Shown here: positions 23,649-31,216 of the stretch, one piece after another
Layout of the letters: each line of letters begins with the position of its first letter
Position numbering within the stretch: position 1 is the stretch's first letter
DNA from: Desulfocapsaceae bacterium
GTDB lineage: Bacteria; Desulfobacterota; Desulfobulbia; Desulfobulbales; Desulfocapsaceae
Assembly: GCA_028697885.1 (NCBI GenBank)
Contig: JAQVER010000046.1
Span: forward strand, 1-32,596
DNA length: 32,596 nt
Reading direction: 5' to 3'
Notes under the pieces: model-generated
The model's database searches: none
Seen by the model: the letters and a program-made list of their open reading frames with translations, nothing else
Told to the model about the DNA's origin: nothing
Made by a program: the position numbers and the translations under genes

Positions 23649-26600
23649 ATGAGCACCGTCGGCCAGATTGAAAAGCGAACCCAAGCCCGCATCGTTGAGT
23701 TGTTCCGCAAGCGGCTGAACTATGATTACCTCGGCGACAGGACCGACCTCGACAACCGCAACATCGAGTTGGCCCTGCTGCGTGACTGGCTGATGAGGCA
23801 GGGCGTGAGCGACATGCTGATCAACCGGGCGCTGCATGAACTGAACCGGGCGGCAACGGATACCAGCAAGCACCTCTTTGACCGCAACAAGGATGTCTAT
23901 GACCTGCTGCGCTACGGCGTGAAGGTGCAGCCCGGCGCGGGCGAGAACCGGGTCACGGTCTGGCTGATCGACTGGAAGCACCCGGAGAACAACCACTTTG
24001 CCATTGCCGAAGAAGTCACAGTCAAGGGGGCCGATGCCAAGGCCAGCACCAAGCGCCCGGACGTGGTGATCTACATCAACGGCATCGCTGTGGGTGTGCT
24101 GGAGCTGAAGCGCTCCACCGTGTCGGTGGCCGAGGGCATCCGCCAGAATCTGGATAACCAGAGGAAGGAGTTCATCCAGCCCTTTTTCTCGACCATGCAG
24201 TGGGTAATGGCGGGCAATGACACCGAGGGGCTGCGCTACGCCACCATCGAGACGCCAGAGAAGTATTATCTGCGTTGGGTGGAAGACGGCGGCTCTTACG
24301 TGGCTGAGCCGAACCTTTTGGACCGTCACCTGTTGCAGGTATGCGACAAGGCGCGACTGCTGGAGCTGATCCACGATTTTGTGGTATTCGATGCAGGCAC
24401 CAAGAAGCTGTGCCGCCAGAACCAATATTTCGGCGTCAAGGCAGCGCAGGAATTCATCCACCGCCGCGAGGGCGGCATCATCTGGCACACCCAGGGCAGT
24501 GGCAAGTCGCTCACCATGGTGTGGCTGGCCAAGTGGATACGTGAGAAACGCGCTGGTGCACGGGTGCTGATCATCACCGACCGCACCGAGCTGGACGAGC
24601 AGATCGAGAAGGTGTTTCTCGGCGTCAATGAACAGATTTACCGCACCATCAGTGGTGACGACCTGATCGACAAACTCAATGGCACCACGGAATCATTGCT
24701 CTGCTCCTTGGTGCACAAGTTTGGCAGCAAGGGGAACGGTGAGGCGGAGGGTGACGAGGGAACCAAGGCATTCATCGAGTCCATCCAGAAGCTGCCACCG
24801 GATTTCAAAGCCAAGGGTGACATCCATGTGTTCGTCGATGAGTGCCACCGCAGCCAGAGCGGCGACCTGCACAAGGCGATGAAGGCCCTGCTGCCCAATG
24901 CACTGTTCTTCGGTTTTACCGGCACGCCGCTGTTGAAGGCGGACAAGCGAAAGAGCATTGAAGTCTTTGGCCGCTACATCCACACCTACAAGTTCGACCA
25001 GGCTGTGCGCGAGGGTGTGGTCCTGGATTTGCGTTACGAGGCACGGGATATCGACCAGCAACTGACCAACAAAGATAAGATCGACCAATGGTTTGAGGCC
25101 AAGACCAAGGGGCTGAATGACCTGGCCAAGGCGCAGCTCAAGCAGAAGTGGGGAACGATGCAGCGGGTGCTATCCAGTCAGGACAGACTGGGGAAAATCG
25201 TTGCCGATATCCTGCTCGACATGAATGACAAGCCACGCCTGATGGACGGACACGGCAACGCCATGCTGGTGGCAGGCAGCATCTACGAGGCGTGCAAGTT
25301 CTATGAGCTGTTTGCCAAGAGCGAACTCAAGGGCAAGTGCGCCATCGTCACCAGCTATGCGCCGATGGTGGCCGATACCAAGGGCGAGACAACTGGCGAG
25401 GGCGACACGGACAACCTGATCAAATACGGGGTGTACTCCCAGATGCTGGCCGACTGGTTCAATGAACCGGCGGAGAAGGCCATCAATAAAGTGCAGAGAT
25501 TTGAACAGGAGGTGAAGAAGAAGTTCATCACCGAGCCGGGCCAGATGAAGCTGCTGATCGTGGTGGACAAGCTGCTCACCGGCTTCGATGCCCCCCCGGC
25601 AACCTATCTCTACATTGACAAGCAGATGCGCGACCACGGGCTCTTTCAGGCTATCTGCCGCGTCAATCGGCTGGATGGCGATGATAAGGAATACGGCTAC
25701 ATCATCGACTATAAGGATCTGTTCAAGAGTCTGGAAGGCGCGGTTGGGGACTATACCAGTGGTGCGCTTGACGGCTATGACAAGGAAGATGTGGCTGGGC
25801 TGCTGGAAAACCGGCTGGTCAAGGCGCGGGAAGATTTGGAAGATGCCCGCGAGGCGGTCAAGGCGCTGTGTGAGCCGGTGGAGGCACCCAGGGATTCGGC
25901 GGCCTACCTGCATTATTTCTGCGCTAAGGAGTCGGGCAATGCTGACCAGCTCAAGGACAACGAGCCGAAGCGGCTGAAGCTTTACAAGTTCGTGGCAACC
26001 CTACTACGCGCCTATGCCAGCATTGCCAGCGAATTGGCGGAGGCGGGCTACAAACCGGACGAGATTGAGAAGATCAAGGCCGAGGCGGATCACTACACCA
26101 AGGTGCGCGATGAGGTGCGGCTGGCCAGTGGCGACTATATCGACCTAAAGGCTTACGAGCCAGCCATGCGCCACCTGATCGACACCTACATCCGCGCTGA
26201 GGAGAGCGAGAAGATTTCGGCCTTCGACGACATGAGTCTGATTCAGTTGATCGTCGAGCGTGGCCCTGACGCTGTGGATGCGTTGCCCAAGGGCATCAGG
26301 AAGAGCGAGGATGCGGTGGCCGAGACCATCGAGAATAACGTCCGCAAGCTGATCATCAACGAGTCACCAGTTGATCCGGCCTATTACGACAAGATGTCGA
26401 AGCTGCTGGATGCGCTGATTGAGCTGCGACGCAAGGGTGTGGTGAGCTATAAGGAGTATCTGGGGAAGATTGCCAGGCTGACCAAGGAGGCAACGATGCC
26501 GGGTGGTGATCCTGGCTATCCACCAGGCGTGAAGACGGCGGCTCAGCGGGCGCTTTATAACAACCTGGGGAAGGACGAGGAAGTGGCGCTGGCGGTGCAT

Positions 26601-26840
26601 GCGGCGATAGAGAGCAGCCGTATGGATGGGTGGCGTAGTAATGCTATGAAGACCAAACGGGTACGATTGGCCATCAGGGCCGTGCTGCTTGCTGATCGTG
26701 AGATGTTTACTACCACGACTGGCGAGATGGGTTGTCAGACTAAGGAAGCAGACGTCCTCTTTGCGACCGCCCGTACAGAAGAGGGTGAAGCACTGGTGGA
26801 GCGAATCCTCGAATTGGCAAAGAACCAAAATGACTACTGA
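23649..26840 (+). CDS. hsdR: Type I restriction endonuclease subunit R
   Basis: The 1063-residue protein has the full HsdR order. The N-terminal nuclease shows KRPDVVIYINGIAVGVLELK with D138, E152-x-K154 (PD-(D/E)XK). The SF2 translocase follows with Walker A QGSGKSLT (283-287 core), motif II DECH at 397-400 (VDECHRSQSGDLH) and motif III FGFTGTPL. The second RecA domain contains LLIVVDKLLTGFDAPPATYL and QAICRVNRLDGDDKEYGYII, with arginine-finger-type motif VI. The C-terminal 300 residues form the helical domain that contacts the methyltransferase core. It resembles the long EcoR124/HsdR_C type. Bound at an unmethylated target with HsdM2S, it translocates DNA and cleaves at a distance. GC content is high, like hsdM. 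Its end overlaps the next gene by 11 bp. Confidence 0.97.
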   Translation: MSTVGQIEKRTQARIVELFRKRLNYDYLGDRTDLDNRNIELALLRDWLMRQGVSDMLINRALHELNRAATDTSKHLFDRNKDVYDLLRYGVKVQPGAGENRVTVWLIDWKHPENNHFAIAEEVTVKGADAKASTKRPDVVIYINGIAVGVLELKRSTVSVAEGIRQNLDNQRKEFIQPFFSTMQWVMAGNDTEGLRYATIETPEKYYLRWVEDGGSYVAEPNLLDRHLLQVCDKARLLELIHDFVVFDAGTKKLCRQNQYFGVKAAQEFIHRREGGIIWHTQGSGKSLTMVWLAKWIREKRAGARVLIITDRTELDEQIEKVFLGVNEQIYRTISGDDLIDKLNGTTESLLCSLVHKFGSKGNGEAEGDEGTKAFIESIQKLPPDFKAKGDIHVFVDECHRSQSGDLHKAMKALLPNALFFGFTGTPLLKADKRKSIEVFGRYIHTYKFDQAVREGVVLDLRYEARDIDQQLTNKDKIDQWFEAKTKGLNDLAKAQLKQKWGTMQRVLSSQDRLGKIVADILLDMNDKPRLMDGHGNAMLVAGSIYEACKFYELFAKSELKGKCAIVTSYAPMVADTKGETTGEGDTDNLIKYGVYSQMLADWFNEPAEKAINKVQRFEQEVKKKFITEPGQMKLLIVVDKLLTGFDAPPATYLYIDKQMRDHGLFQAICRVNRLDGDDKEYGYIIDYKDLFKSLEGAVGDYTSGALDGYDKEDVAGLLENRLVKAREDLEDAREAVKALCEPVEAPRDSAAYLHYFCAKESGNADQLKDNEPKRLKLYKFVATLLRAYASIASELAEAGYKPDEIEKIKAEADHYTKVRDEVRLASGDYIDLKAYEPAMRHLIDTYIRAEESEKISAFDDMSLIQLIVERGPDAVDALPKGIRKSEDAVAETIENNVRKLIINESPVDPAYYDKMSKLLDALIELRRKGVVSYKEYLGKIARLTKEATMPGGDPGYPPGVKTAAQRALYNNLGKDEEVALAVHAAIESSRMDGWRSNAMKTKRVRLAIRAVLLADREMFTTTTGEMGCQTKEADVLFATARTEEGEALVERILELAKNQNDY

Positions 26841-27558
26841 GACGCATCGCATCACTATCAGCGGTTTCAAGGTGGAAGTGGTACGTAAGGATATCAAAAA
26901 CCTGCATCTTGGTGTCTATCCGCCTCATGGTCGGGTACGGGTGGCCGTCCCGCTGGCGGTAAATGATGAAGCCGTGCGCTTGGCGGTGATCGATAAGTTG
27001 GGCTGGATCAAGCGACAGAAGGCTAAATTTGTGGAGCAACCGCGCCAGTCGCGACGCGAGATGGTGAATGGCGAAAGTCACTACTTTCTAGGAAAACGGT
27101 ACCGTCTGCGTGTGCATGAGCACGATGGCCCGGCCAGGGTCGCTGTGCGCGGTATCGCCAGCCTCGACCTGTTCGTGCGTCCCGGCACCAGCCCTGAGCA
27201 GCGGGAAACCATCTTGTTACGCTGGCATCGTGAGCAACTCAAGGCGCTGATTCCGCCCTTGCTGGAGAAGTGGCAACCTATTCTTAATGTTCAGGTCGCC
27301 GACTGGGGTATCAAGAAGATGAAAACCAAGTGGGGCACCTGCAACATTGAGGCAGGGCGGATCTGGTTGAATCTGGAACTGGCCAAGAAACAGGTACGGT
27401 GCCTGGAATATATTATTGTGCATGAAATGGTGCATCTGCTGGAGAGACACCATAATGAACGGTTTATGGAGTTAATGGATCAGTTCATGCCCCAGTGGCG
27501 GACTTATCGCGAAGAGCTGAAGCAAGTGCCGTTGGGACATGAGGGCTGGAATTACTGA
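26830..27558 (+). CDS. YgjP-like metallopeptidase (M48/WLM-like, DUF45) of the type I operon
   Basis: The likely start is the ATG at 26830, inside the last codons of hsdR, giving 242 residues; an in-frame upstream start would overlap hsdR by 150 bp. The core is WGTCNIEAGRIWLNLELAKK, then VHEMVHLLERHHNERFMELM. HEMVH (198-202) is the HExxH zinc site and H208 is a plausible third ligand. The N-terminal part reads VEVVRKDIKNLHLGVYPPHG RV, the common DUF45 start. YgjP-like peptidases are frequent neighbours of hsdR genes, but their job is not established; they may process or turn over the restriction complex. Composition matches hsdR. It is the last gene of this operon. Confidence 0.9.
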   Translation: MTTETHRITISGFKVEVVRKDIKNLHLGVYPPHGRVRVAVPLAVNDEAVRLAVIDKLGWIKRQKAKFVEQPRQSRREMVNGESHYFLGKRYRLRVHEHDGPARVAVRGIASLDLFVRPGTSPEQRETILLRWHREQLKALIPPLLEKWQPILNVQVADWGIKKMKTKWGTCNIEAGRIWLNLELAKKQVRCLEYIIVHEMVHLLERHHNERFMELMDQFMPQWRTYREELKQVPLGHEGWNY

Positions 27559-27725
27559 TAAGCCCAAGCGAATTATAATTGAGGGATGGCTGGGTATGAT
27601 TGATCATGTATTCTAACGGGTGAGTGTCCTGCTTTAGAATGCTGATCAGCACATCTGGCAGGAAACCCCTTGGATCGAAGTGGCATCATCGATATATTTT
27701 CGACAAAGTTATTAACTTCTTCCCA

Positions 27726-27753
27726 TTGTTATTTGTATAGTTTGGTGTATAGT
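27726..27753 (+). promoter_or_regulatory. Candidate sigma70 promoter of the TIGR04255 operon
   Basis: TTGTTA (27726-27731) and TATAGT (27748-27753) are 16 bp apart, about 50 bp upstream of the first ATG at 27804. The -10 box overlaps the left arm of the 14-bp dyad that follows, so a protein bound there would block the promoter. Confidence 0.45.
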
Positions 27754-27785
27754 TAATTAATAAGTAACATTTTATTAATTAACTA
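27750..27785 (+). promoter_or_regulatory. Perfect 14-bp inverted repeat, candidate operator
   Basis: TAGTTAATTAATAA (27750-27763) and TTATTAATTAACTA (27772-27785) are exact inverted repeats with an 8-bp spacer, 18 bp before the operon's first ATG. There is no T-run and the arms are AT-rich, so an operator is more likely than a terminator. The HTH protein encoded as the second gene is the natural candidate binder (inference). Confidence 0.6.
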
Positions 27786-27803
27786 ATTGAGATAATTATT
27801 GCT

Positions 27804-28622
27804 ATGGTAGATCGAACTGGCATACTTCAGAATTCTCCACTGGCCTATATGTTGGCATCTGTTCGTTTTGCTCCATGGACTTTAATGGCAAAGAAAATCG
27901 ATGAAATTCACGATGAATTACGTGATATTTTGCCTTTGATTCATCGTATTCAGATGCAAAGAATTGGACCGGATGGACAAGTGACTACGCAAGGGGATGA
28001 AGCTACACAAACAACAATGTGGGTGTTCATGCCAAGTGATCGATCTTATGGGATTCAATGTGCACCAGATCAATTGCTTATGTTTTGTAAGAAATATATA
28101 AGATATATAGATTTCGAAACAATTCTTAGCAGAGTTTTTGATGTGCTTTTGAAATATATGCGTTTTGTCGATGTGGCTAACATGGGCGTAAGATATGTTG
28201 ATCATATCAAAGTGTCATCAGAGGAACAGCTTGAAAATTATATTGATGTTGGCTGGTTGCCAGCTGATATTAAGGGTATGGAAAAGCTTGGTGGTGTAGT
28301 TTTGGGAAGTTATAAGTCAGGATCTACTGAATTGCGCATACGTAGCATTAGCCAGCCGGGTATGTTGTCAGTTCCAGATGATTTGATTCACGTACTTGCC
28401 TTGTTTCAGGAGCCTAACAAAGTACTTCAGCTGGAAATACTAAAGAGCGGTGAAATGTTGCTTGATATAGATTCTATCAAGAACAATACAACTCCAGAGC
28501 GCATGGAAAAAGACGAAATTCTACGTCAGCTTAACTTGTTGCACCAAGAGGCGAATACTTTTTTCCGGCATGAGTCCGTTTGCACTGAACATGCCTTCGA
28601 AGTTTGGAAAGGAGATATCTAG
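27804..28622 (+). CDS. TIGR04255-like family protein
   Basis: The 272-residue protein starts at an ATG just after the dyad. It opens NSPLAYMLASVRFAPWTLMA, then KKIDEIHDELRDILPLI. The pattern N.PL......vrF......i..i...lr...P is the hallmark of the sporadic TIGR04255 family, whose function is unknown. The middle has VDVANMGVRYVDHI, another typical stretch (cf. r.glRYiN.i), and the C-terminal part contains LLDIDSIKNN and LNLLHQEANTFFRHE (cf. ...l...h......F). No catalytic motif is visible. It is AT-rich compared with the preceding restriction operon and forms an operon with the two following genes. Family placement is by pattern, function is unassigned. Confidence 0.75.
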   Translation: MVDRTGILQNSPLAYMLASVRFAPWTLMAKKIDEIHDELRDILPLIHRIQMQRIGPDGQVTTQGDEATQTTMWVFMPSDRSYGIQCAPDQLLMFCKKYIRYIDFETILSRVFDVLLKYMRFVDVANMGVRYVDHIKVSSEEQLENYIDVGWLPADIKGMEKLGGVVLGSYKSGSTELRIRSISQPGMLSVPDDLIHVLALFQEPNKVLQLEILKSGEMLLDIDSIKNNTTPERMEKDEILRQLNLLHQEANTFFRHESVCTEHAFEVWKGDI

Positions 28623-28626
28623 AGCT

Positions 28627-29313
28627 ATGTTAGCAAGTACTTTCTTAGCAGGCGTTATAGCTACAGCTCCTTCATCTTATGTCTGTCAAGCGCCAATGGA
28701 GAAAATAATTGAAAGTTATTACTCTTCGTCAATAGGGCTCGGAGAATACTTTTTGGAGTTTGAGAAAGCTACTCTTCCTTCTCCGTTCAAACAGAAGCCT
28801 CGTCGTATTATTTACATTGACGATCAACCATTGAGCATTACAAGGAATGCTCTGCCAATCGAACAACCCAAAGATACGATTGCAGCACAAACTAATATCT
28901 CTATTGATCGATTGAATCTAATTAGGGAGCGTTTTGCGTTATCCATTACACAGATGGCTGAATTGTTTGGCGTTACCCGTAAGTCTATTTATGATTGGTA
29001 TGAAGGAGTTGAGCCACGCGCGGCCATGACGAGCCGTATGGAAATTCTTATCGATGCCTTAGGGGCAGTTCCTGATGTGGTTGATTTGCAACGATTAAAG
29101 GTGGTCTGGAATATTCCTGTCTTAGGTCAATCATTTTGTACCGTATTTAATAATGCTAATTTGGACAACGATTCTCTTCTAAAAGAGCTAAAGATAAAAC
29201 TGCATGAACTTTCTCCTCGTATGGTTAAGAAAACTAGCTTGCCGCGCAAAACAACCACTCAACTTGGCGAAGCTCATCTTGCTGAATTCGACAGACATGC
29301 CGATTTCAGCTGA
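28627..29313 (+). CDS. XRE/HTH-like protein, second gene of the TIGR04255 operon
   Basis: The ATG at 28627, four bases after the upstream stop, has AAAGGAG (28608-28614) twelve bases before it, giving 228 residues. The reading frame extends back to an ATG at 28570, which lacks a ribosome site and would overlap the first gene by 53 bp. Residues about 95-140 hold a Cro/XRE-type HTH: LNLIRERFALSITQMAELFG, then VTRKSIYDWYEGVEPRAAMT, with an RF.ls..qmA.lfgVtr.siy.W pattern. The first 25 residues (MLASTFLAGVIATAPSSYV) are hydrophobic and might form a membrane or packing helix. The C-terminal 80 residues are not recognised. It may repress its own operon through the 14-bp dyad upstream, or act as a protein-partner module. 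Confidence 0.7.
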   Translation: MLASTFLAGVIATAPSSYVCQAPMEKIIESYYSSSIGLGEYFLEFEKATLPSPFKQKPRRIIYIDDQPLSITRNALPIEQPKDTIAAQTNISIDRLNLIRERFALSITQMAELFGVTRKSIYDWYEGVEPRAAMTSRMEILIDALGAVPDVVDLQRLKVVWNIPVLGQSFCTVFNNANLDNDSLLKELKIKLHELSPRMVKKTSLPRKTTTQLGEAHLAEFDRHADFS

Positions 29314-30211
29314 GTTAGCTGAAACTCTATTAGCTGAAATCAAAGCCAAGAAGTGGTGGCAAGGCTCATTGATTTTGGGAAGTGATTTGTCGAAAATCGA
29401 TGATAGTGGGGAGGAAACCGAGTGGTGGATAATCACATCGCAGACATGTAATCTTTATAATTCGTGTTTTCAAAAGATACCTGTATTTGAGATAGTGGCC
29501 GCATGTGGGATAGAGACTTGCGATCGTGGAAAAATCCGTGGTGACAATCCGCGTATTCTGCATATTGAAGCTCGATCTGGAGAAAAAGTTATTGCATTAG
29601 AGCTCAATATTCAGAAACGTCGATGGTGTCCTCGTAAAATATTGGGTAAACTGCCTGCGCCGACTTTTTATGTGCGCGATATCGAGCGGGGGACTGAGCC
29701 GGACTGGCAGAAGAAACAATGGTTGGATATTTTTGTTGGGTGGTTGGCTCGTAGCTACAATCGTGTCGCACTTCCGGATGCTTTTAGCTATGCCATGAAA
29801 AAGTCCAAGCTCCAAAATATCTTCGAAAAAAAACTTACTAGTTATAAAGAAGAGTTGTTCGGCATCTATTTGTCGCTTGGACGGGATAGCGAGGATCTGT
29901 GGGATGGAGTGCTTGGGGAGATGTTGCCTCCATATCTCCTCAATATCGTACTAGTTGTATATGAAAATGTTGACCCTGAACCACTCAAACAGCAATTGCT
30001 GCAACAGATTTTCAACGATAAAATAAAAAACCCCGAAAACAAACTTGAGGATGTAACCTGCGCTCAATTGGCACTGCAACACAAAATCCGTCTAATCGAA
30101 GATGATATTGAGGTATCGAGTATTGCAGATATTACGTTGTCCAGGCTTCAATCGCTTGTGCGCTATTCTCTTGTTGACCACCTTTCTGATTCTTCAATGG
30201 CAACTCCATAA
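29297..30211 (+). CDS. Unrecognised 304-aa protein, third gene of the TIGR04255 operon
   Basis: The ATG at 29297 overlaps the end of the HTH gene by 17 bp and gives 304 residues; an in-frame ATG at 29204 would overlap it by 110 bp. The N-terminal third reads EIKAKKWWQGSLILGSDLSK, then EWWIITSQTCNLYNSCFQKI and PVFEIVAACGIE. The SQTCNL-type turn between a hydrophobic strand and an acidic P..E...  strand recalls uncharacterised proteins with an SxDCDL motif, but I cannot name a family. Later parts include NPRILHIEA, a KRRWCPRKIL segment and a helical C-terminal half (GIYLSLGRDSEDLWDGVLGE, IFNDKIKNPENKLEDV). Cysteine-rich spots (TCN, AACGIETC) could bind metal. A likely effector or sensor of the three-gene module, by position only. 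Confidence 0.6.
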   Translation: MPISAELAETLLAEIKAKKWWQGSLILGSDLSKIDDSGEETEWWIITSQTCNLYNSCFQKIPVFEIVAACGIETCDRGKIRGDNPRILHIEARSGEKVIALELNIQKRRWCPRKILGKLPAPTFYVRDIERGTEPDWQKKQWLDIFVGWLARSYNRVALPDAFSYAMKKSKLQNIFEKKLTSYKEELFGIYLSLGRDSEDLWDGVLGEMLPPYLLNIVLVVYENVDPEPLKQQLLQQIFNDKIKNPENKLEDVTCAQLALQHKIRLIEDDIEVSSIADITLSRLQSLVRYSLVDHLSDSSMATP

Positions 30212-30568
30212 CCTTTTTCAAGACGATAAGGTAACTATTTAAAAGTAGAGTGGCCGGGTATTTTATCTTCTAACGCTCAACCTGTATCGTAACCATCTCT
30301 TTCACTACATGCCAAACTGGTAACAACCACGCTGTCTTCCAGCACCACAGCGCTAATCAATATCTTTTCTATACCTTTGACCTTCCCTAAAACTGAACCA
30401 TTGCGACCAACGTCCCTAGTCTGTAGTTCCTTATTAAGGAACTATACAGAAAATTTGGGTATTTATGACACCCACCTCTTCTAATCTTCTTTTTTGCAGT
30501 TTCCCAGAGGATGTACGCCTTCGCCGAGGCAGTGTAGCCGCAGAAAAATAAATCTATTTTGAGTGGGA
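30212..30568. other. Non-coding right end of the element
   Basis: I see no gene here. Short ORFs on both strands lack ribosome sites and recognisable sequence. The segment separates the last cargo gene from the candidate arm sites and attR. Confidence 0.5.
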
Positions 30569-30590
30569 GTGTGGGGGATAGCATGGGGGA
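30569..30590 (+). promoter_or_regulatory. Candidate integrase arm-type sites, right pair
   Basis: GTGTGGGGGA (30569-30578) and GCATGGGGGA (30581-30590) are 12 bp apart on the same strand, matching the pair at 12092-12113 in sequence and phase. They lie 58 bp from the attR core. Confidence 0.5.
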
Positions 30591-30606
30591 AAGAAAATTT
30601 AGACAC

Positions 30607-30640
30607 AAAAAAAGGGGTTAAGATATTATCTTAACCCCTT
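30607..30640 (-). terminator. Terminator of tRNA-fMet, supplied by the element
   Basis: On the minus strand a 13-bp perfect hairpin (arms 30612-30624 and 30628-30640, 3-base loop) is followed by a seven-U tract (30607-30613). It starts 11 bases beyond the tRNA CCA end. It is inside the element, so the element replaces the host terminator that was displaced to 11883-11916. Confidence 0.8.
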
Positions 30641-30647
30641 GAATTTG

Positions 30648-30695
30648 TTATGGTAGCGGGGGCTGGATTCGAACCAACGACCTTCGGGTTATGAG
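30648..30695 (-). repeat. attR: 48-bp direct repeat within tRNA-fMet
   Basis: Identical to 11925-11972. It supplies the tRNA from the anticodon loop to CCA plus three bases, so integration keeps an intact-length tRNA gene. Confidence 0.92.
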
Positions 30696-30727
30696 CCCGA
30701 CGGGGTACCAGACTGCTCCACCCCGCG
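30651..30727 (-). tRNA. Initiator tRNA-fMet(CAU)
   Basis: The minus strand gives a 77-base tRNA with CCA encoded. The anticodon loop is CTCATAA (CAU). The stem below it is TCGGG/CCCGA with the three consecutive G-C pairs of initiators. The first acceptor pair is unpaired (C1 with U72), also an initiator feature, though C1-A72 is the E. coli form. The T arm (GTTGG TTCGAAT CCAGC) is sound. The D arm is unusual: positions 22-25 are CCCC where GCTC would pair with GAGC (10-13), so two of four D-stem pairs are lost. The 3' half is part of the 48-bp att repeat. Confidence 0.88.
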
Positions 30728-30739
30728 ATGCATTTTTGC

Positions 30740-30767
30740 ATTATAGTAAATTGACAGGTAATGTCAA
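30740..30767 (-). promoter_or_regulatory. Sigma70-type promoter of tRNA-fMet
   Basis: On the minus strand TTGACA (30767-30762) and TATAAT (30745-30740) are both consensus and 16 bp apart, placing transcription start a few bases before the tRNA 5' end. The -35 box overlaps the stop region of the thioesterase gene. Confidence 0.8.
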
Positions 30768-31216
30768 GGGAATTCTCTTTGCAATGGAGCAGGAGATGGG
30801 AGAAAGGGTTGCAGCTTTTGAGTGATGTCAGTTGGCAGGGGGGTCAGTTTTCCCTCCCGATTGACCGAGGCATGGGTGGTGAAGCCCTTGGCCAGGAGGC
30901 GTGGCTTGCCTGCCTCTTCTTCTCTTAGTATCCGATAGCTGAAGGAGCAGGAAATCTTTTTCAGTTCAGTGAGACAGGTTTCTATTATGAGCAGATCATC
31001 ATAGCGAGCAGGGGCCTTGAATCGAATATGGCATTCGGTTACCGGCAGGATGATACCCCGTTGCTCAATTTCACGATAGGTGCAGATCCGATCACGCATG
31101 AATTCGGTTCTGCCCAGCTCGAAGTAGCGAAGGTAGTTGGCATTATAGACCACGGCTGCGGCGTCGGTATCGCCATAGAGGACACGATGCTGACTGCGGT
31201 GGGTCAGATTATCCAT
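30764..31216 (-). CDS. YbgC/FadM-like acyl-CoA thioesterase (hotdog fold)
   Basis: From the ATG at 31216-31214 the protein has 150 residues; the ATG overlaps the apgM stop (ATGGATAA), which argues for this start rather than one 31 codons upstream. The signature VLYGDTDAAAVVYNANYLRY, then FELGRTEFMRD, matches the 4HBT active-site region (cf. v.y.DtDa.GvvyhanYl.f.E.aR.e), with the catalytic Asp in YGDTD. The C-terminal part has the usual SFSYRILREEEAGKPRLLAK and GFTTHASVNREGKLTPLP. YbgC-type enzymes hydrolyse acyl-CoA thioesters in the cytoplasm; the preferred chain is unknown. It forms an operon with apgM. Confidence 0.9.
   Translation of the reverse strand: MDNLTHRSQHRVLYGDTDAAAVVYNANYLRYFELGRTEFMRDRICTYREIEQRGIILPVTECHIRFKAPARYDDLLIIETCLTELKKISCSFSYRILREEEAGKPRLLAKGFTTHASVNREGKLTPLPTDITQKLQPFLPSPAPLQREFP

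Noticed and set aside
30387..30608. Minus-strand 73-codon open frame at the right end of the element
   Set aside because: It runs across the candidate arm sites and has no ribosome site or homology that I can see.
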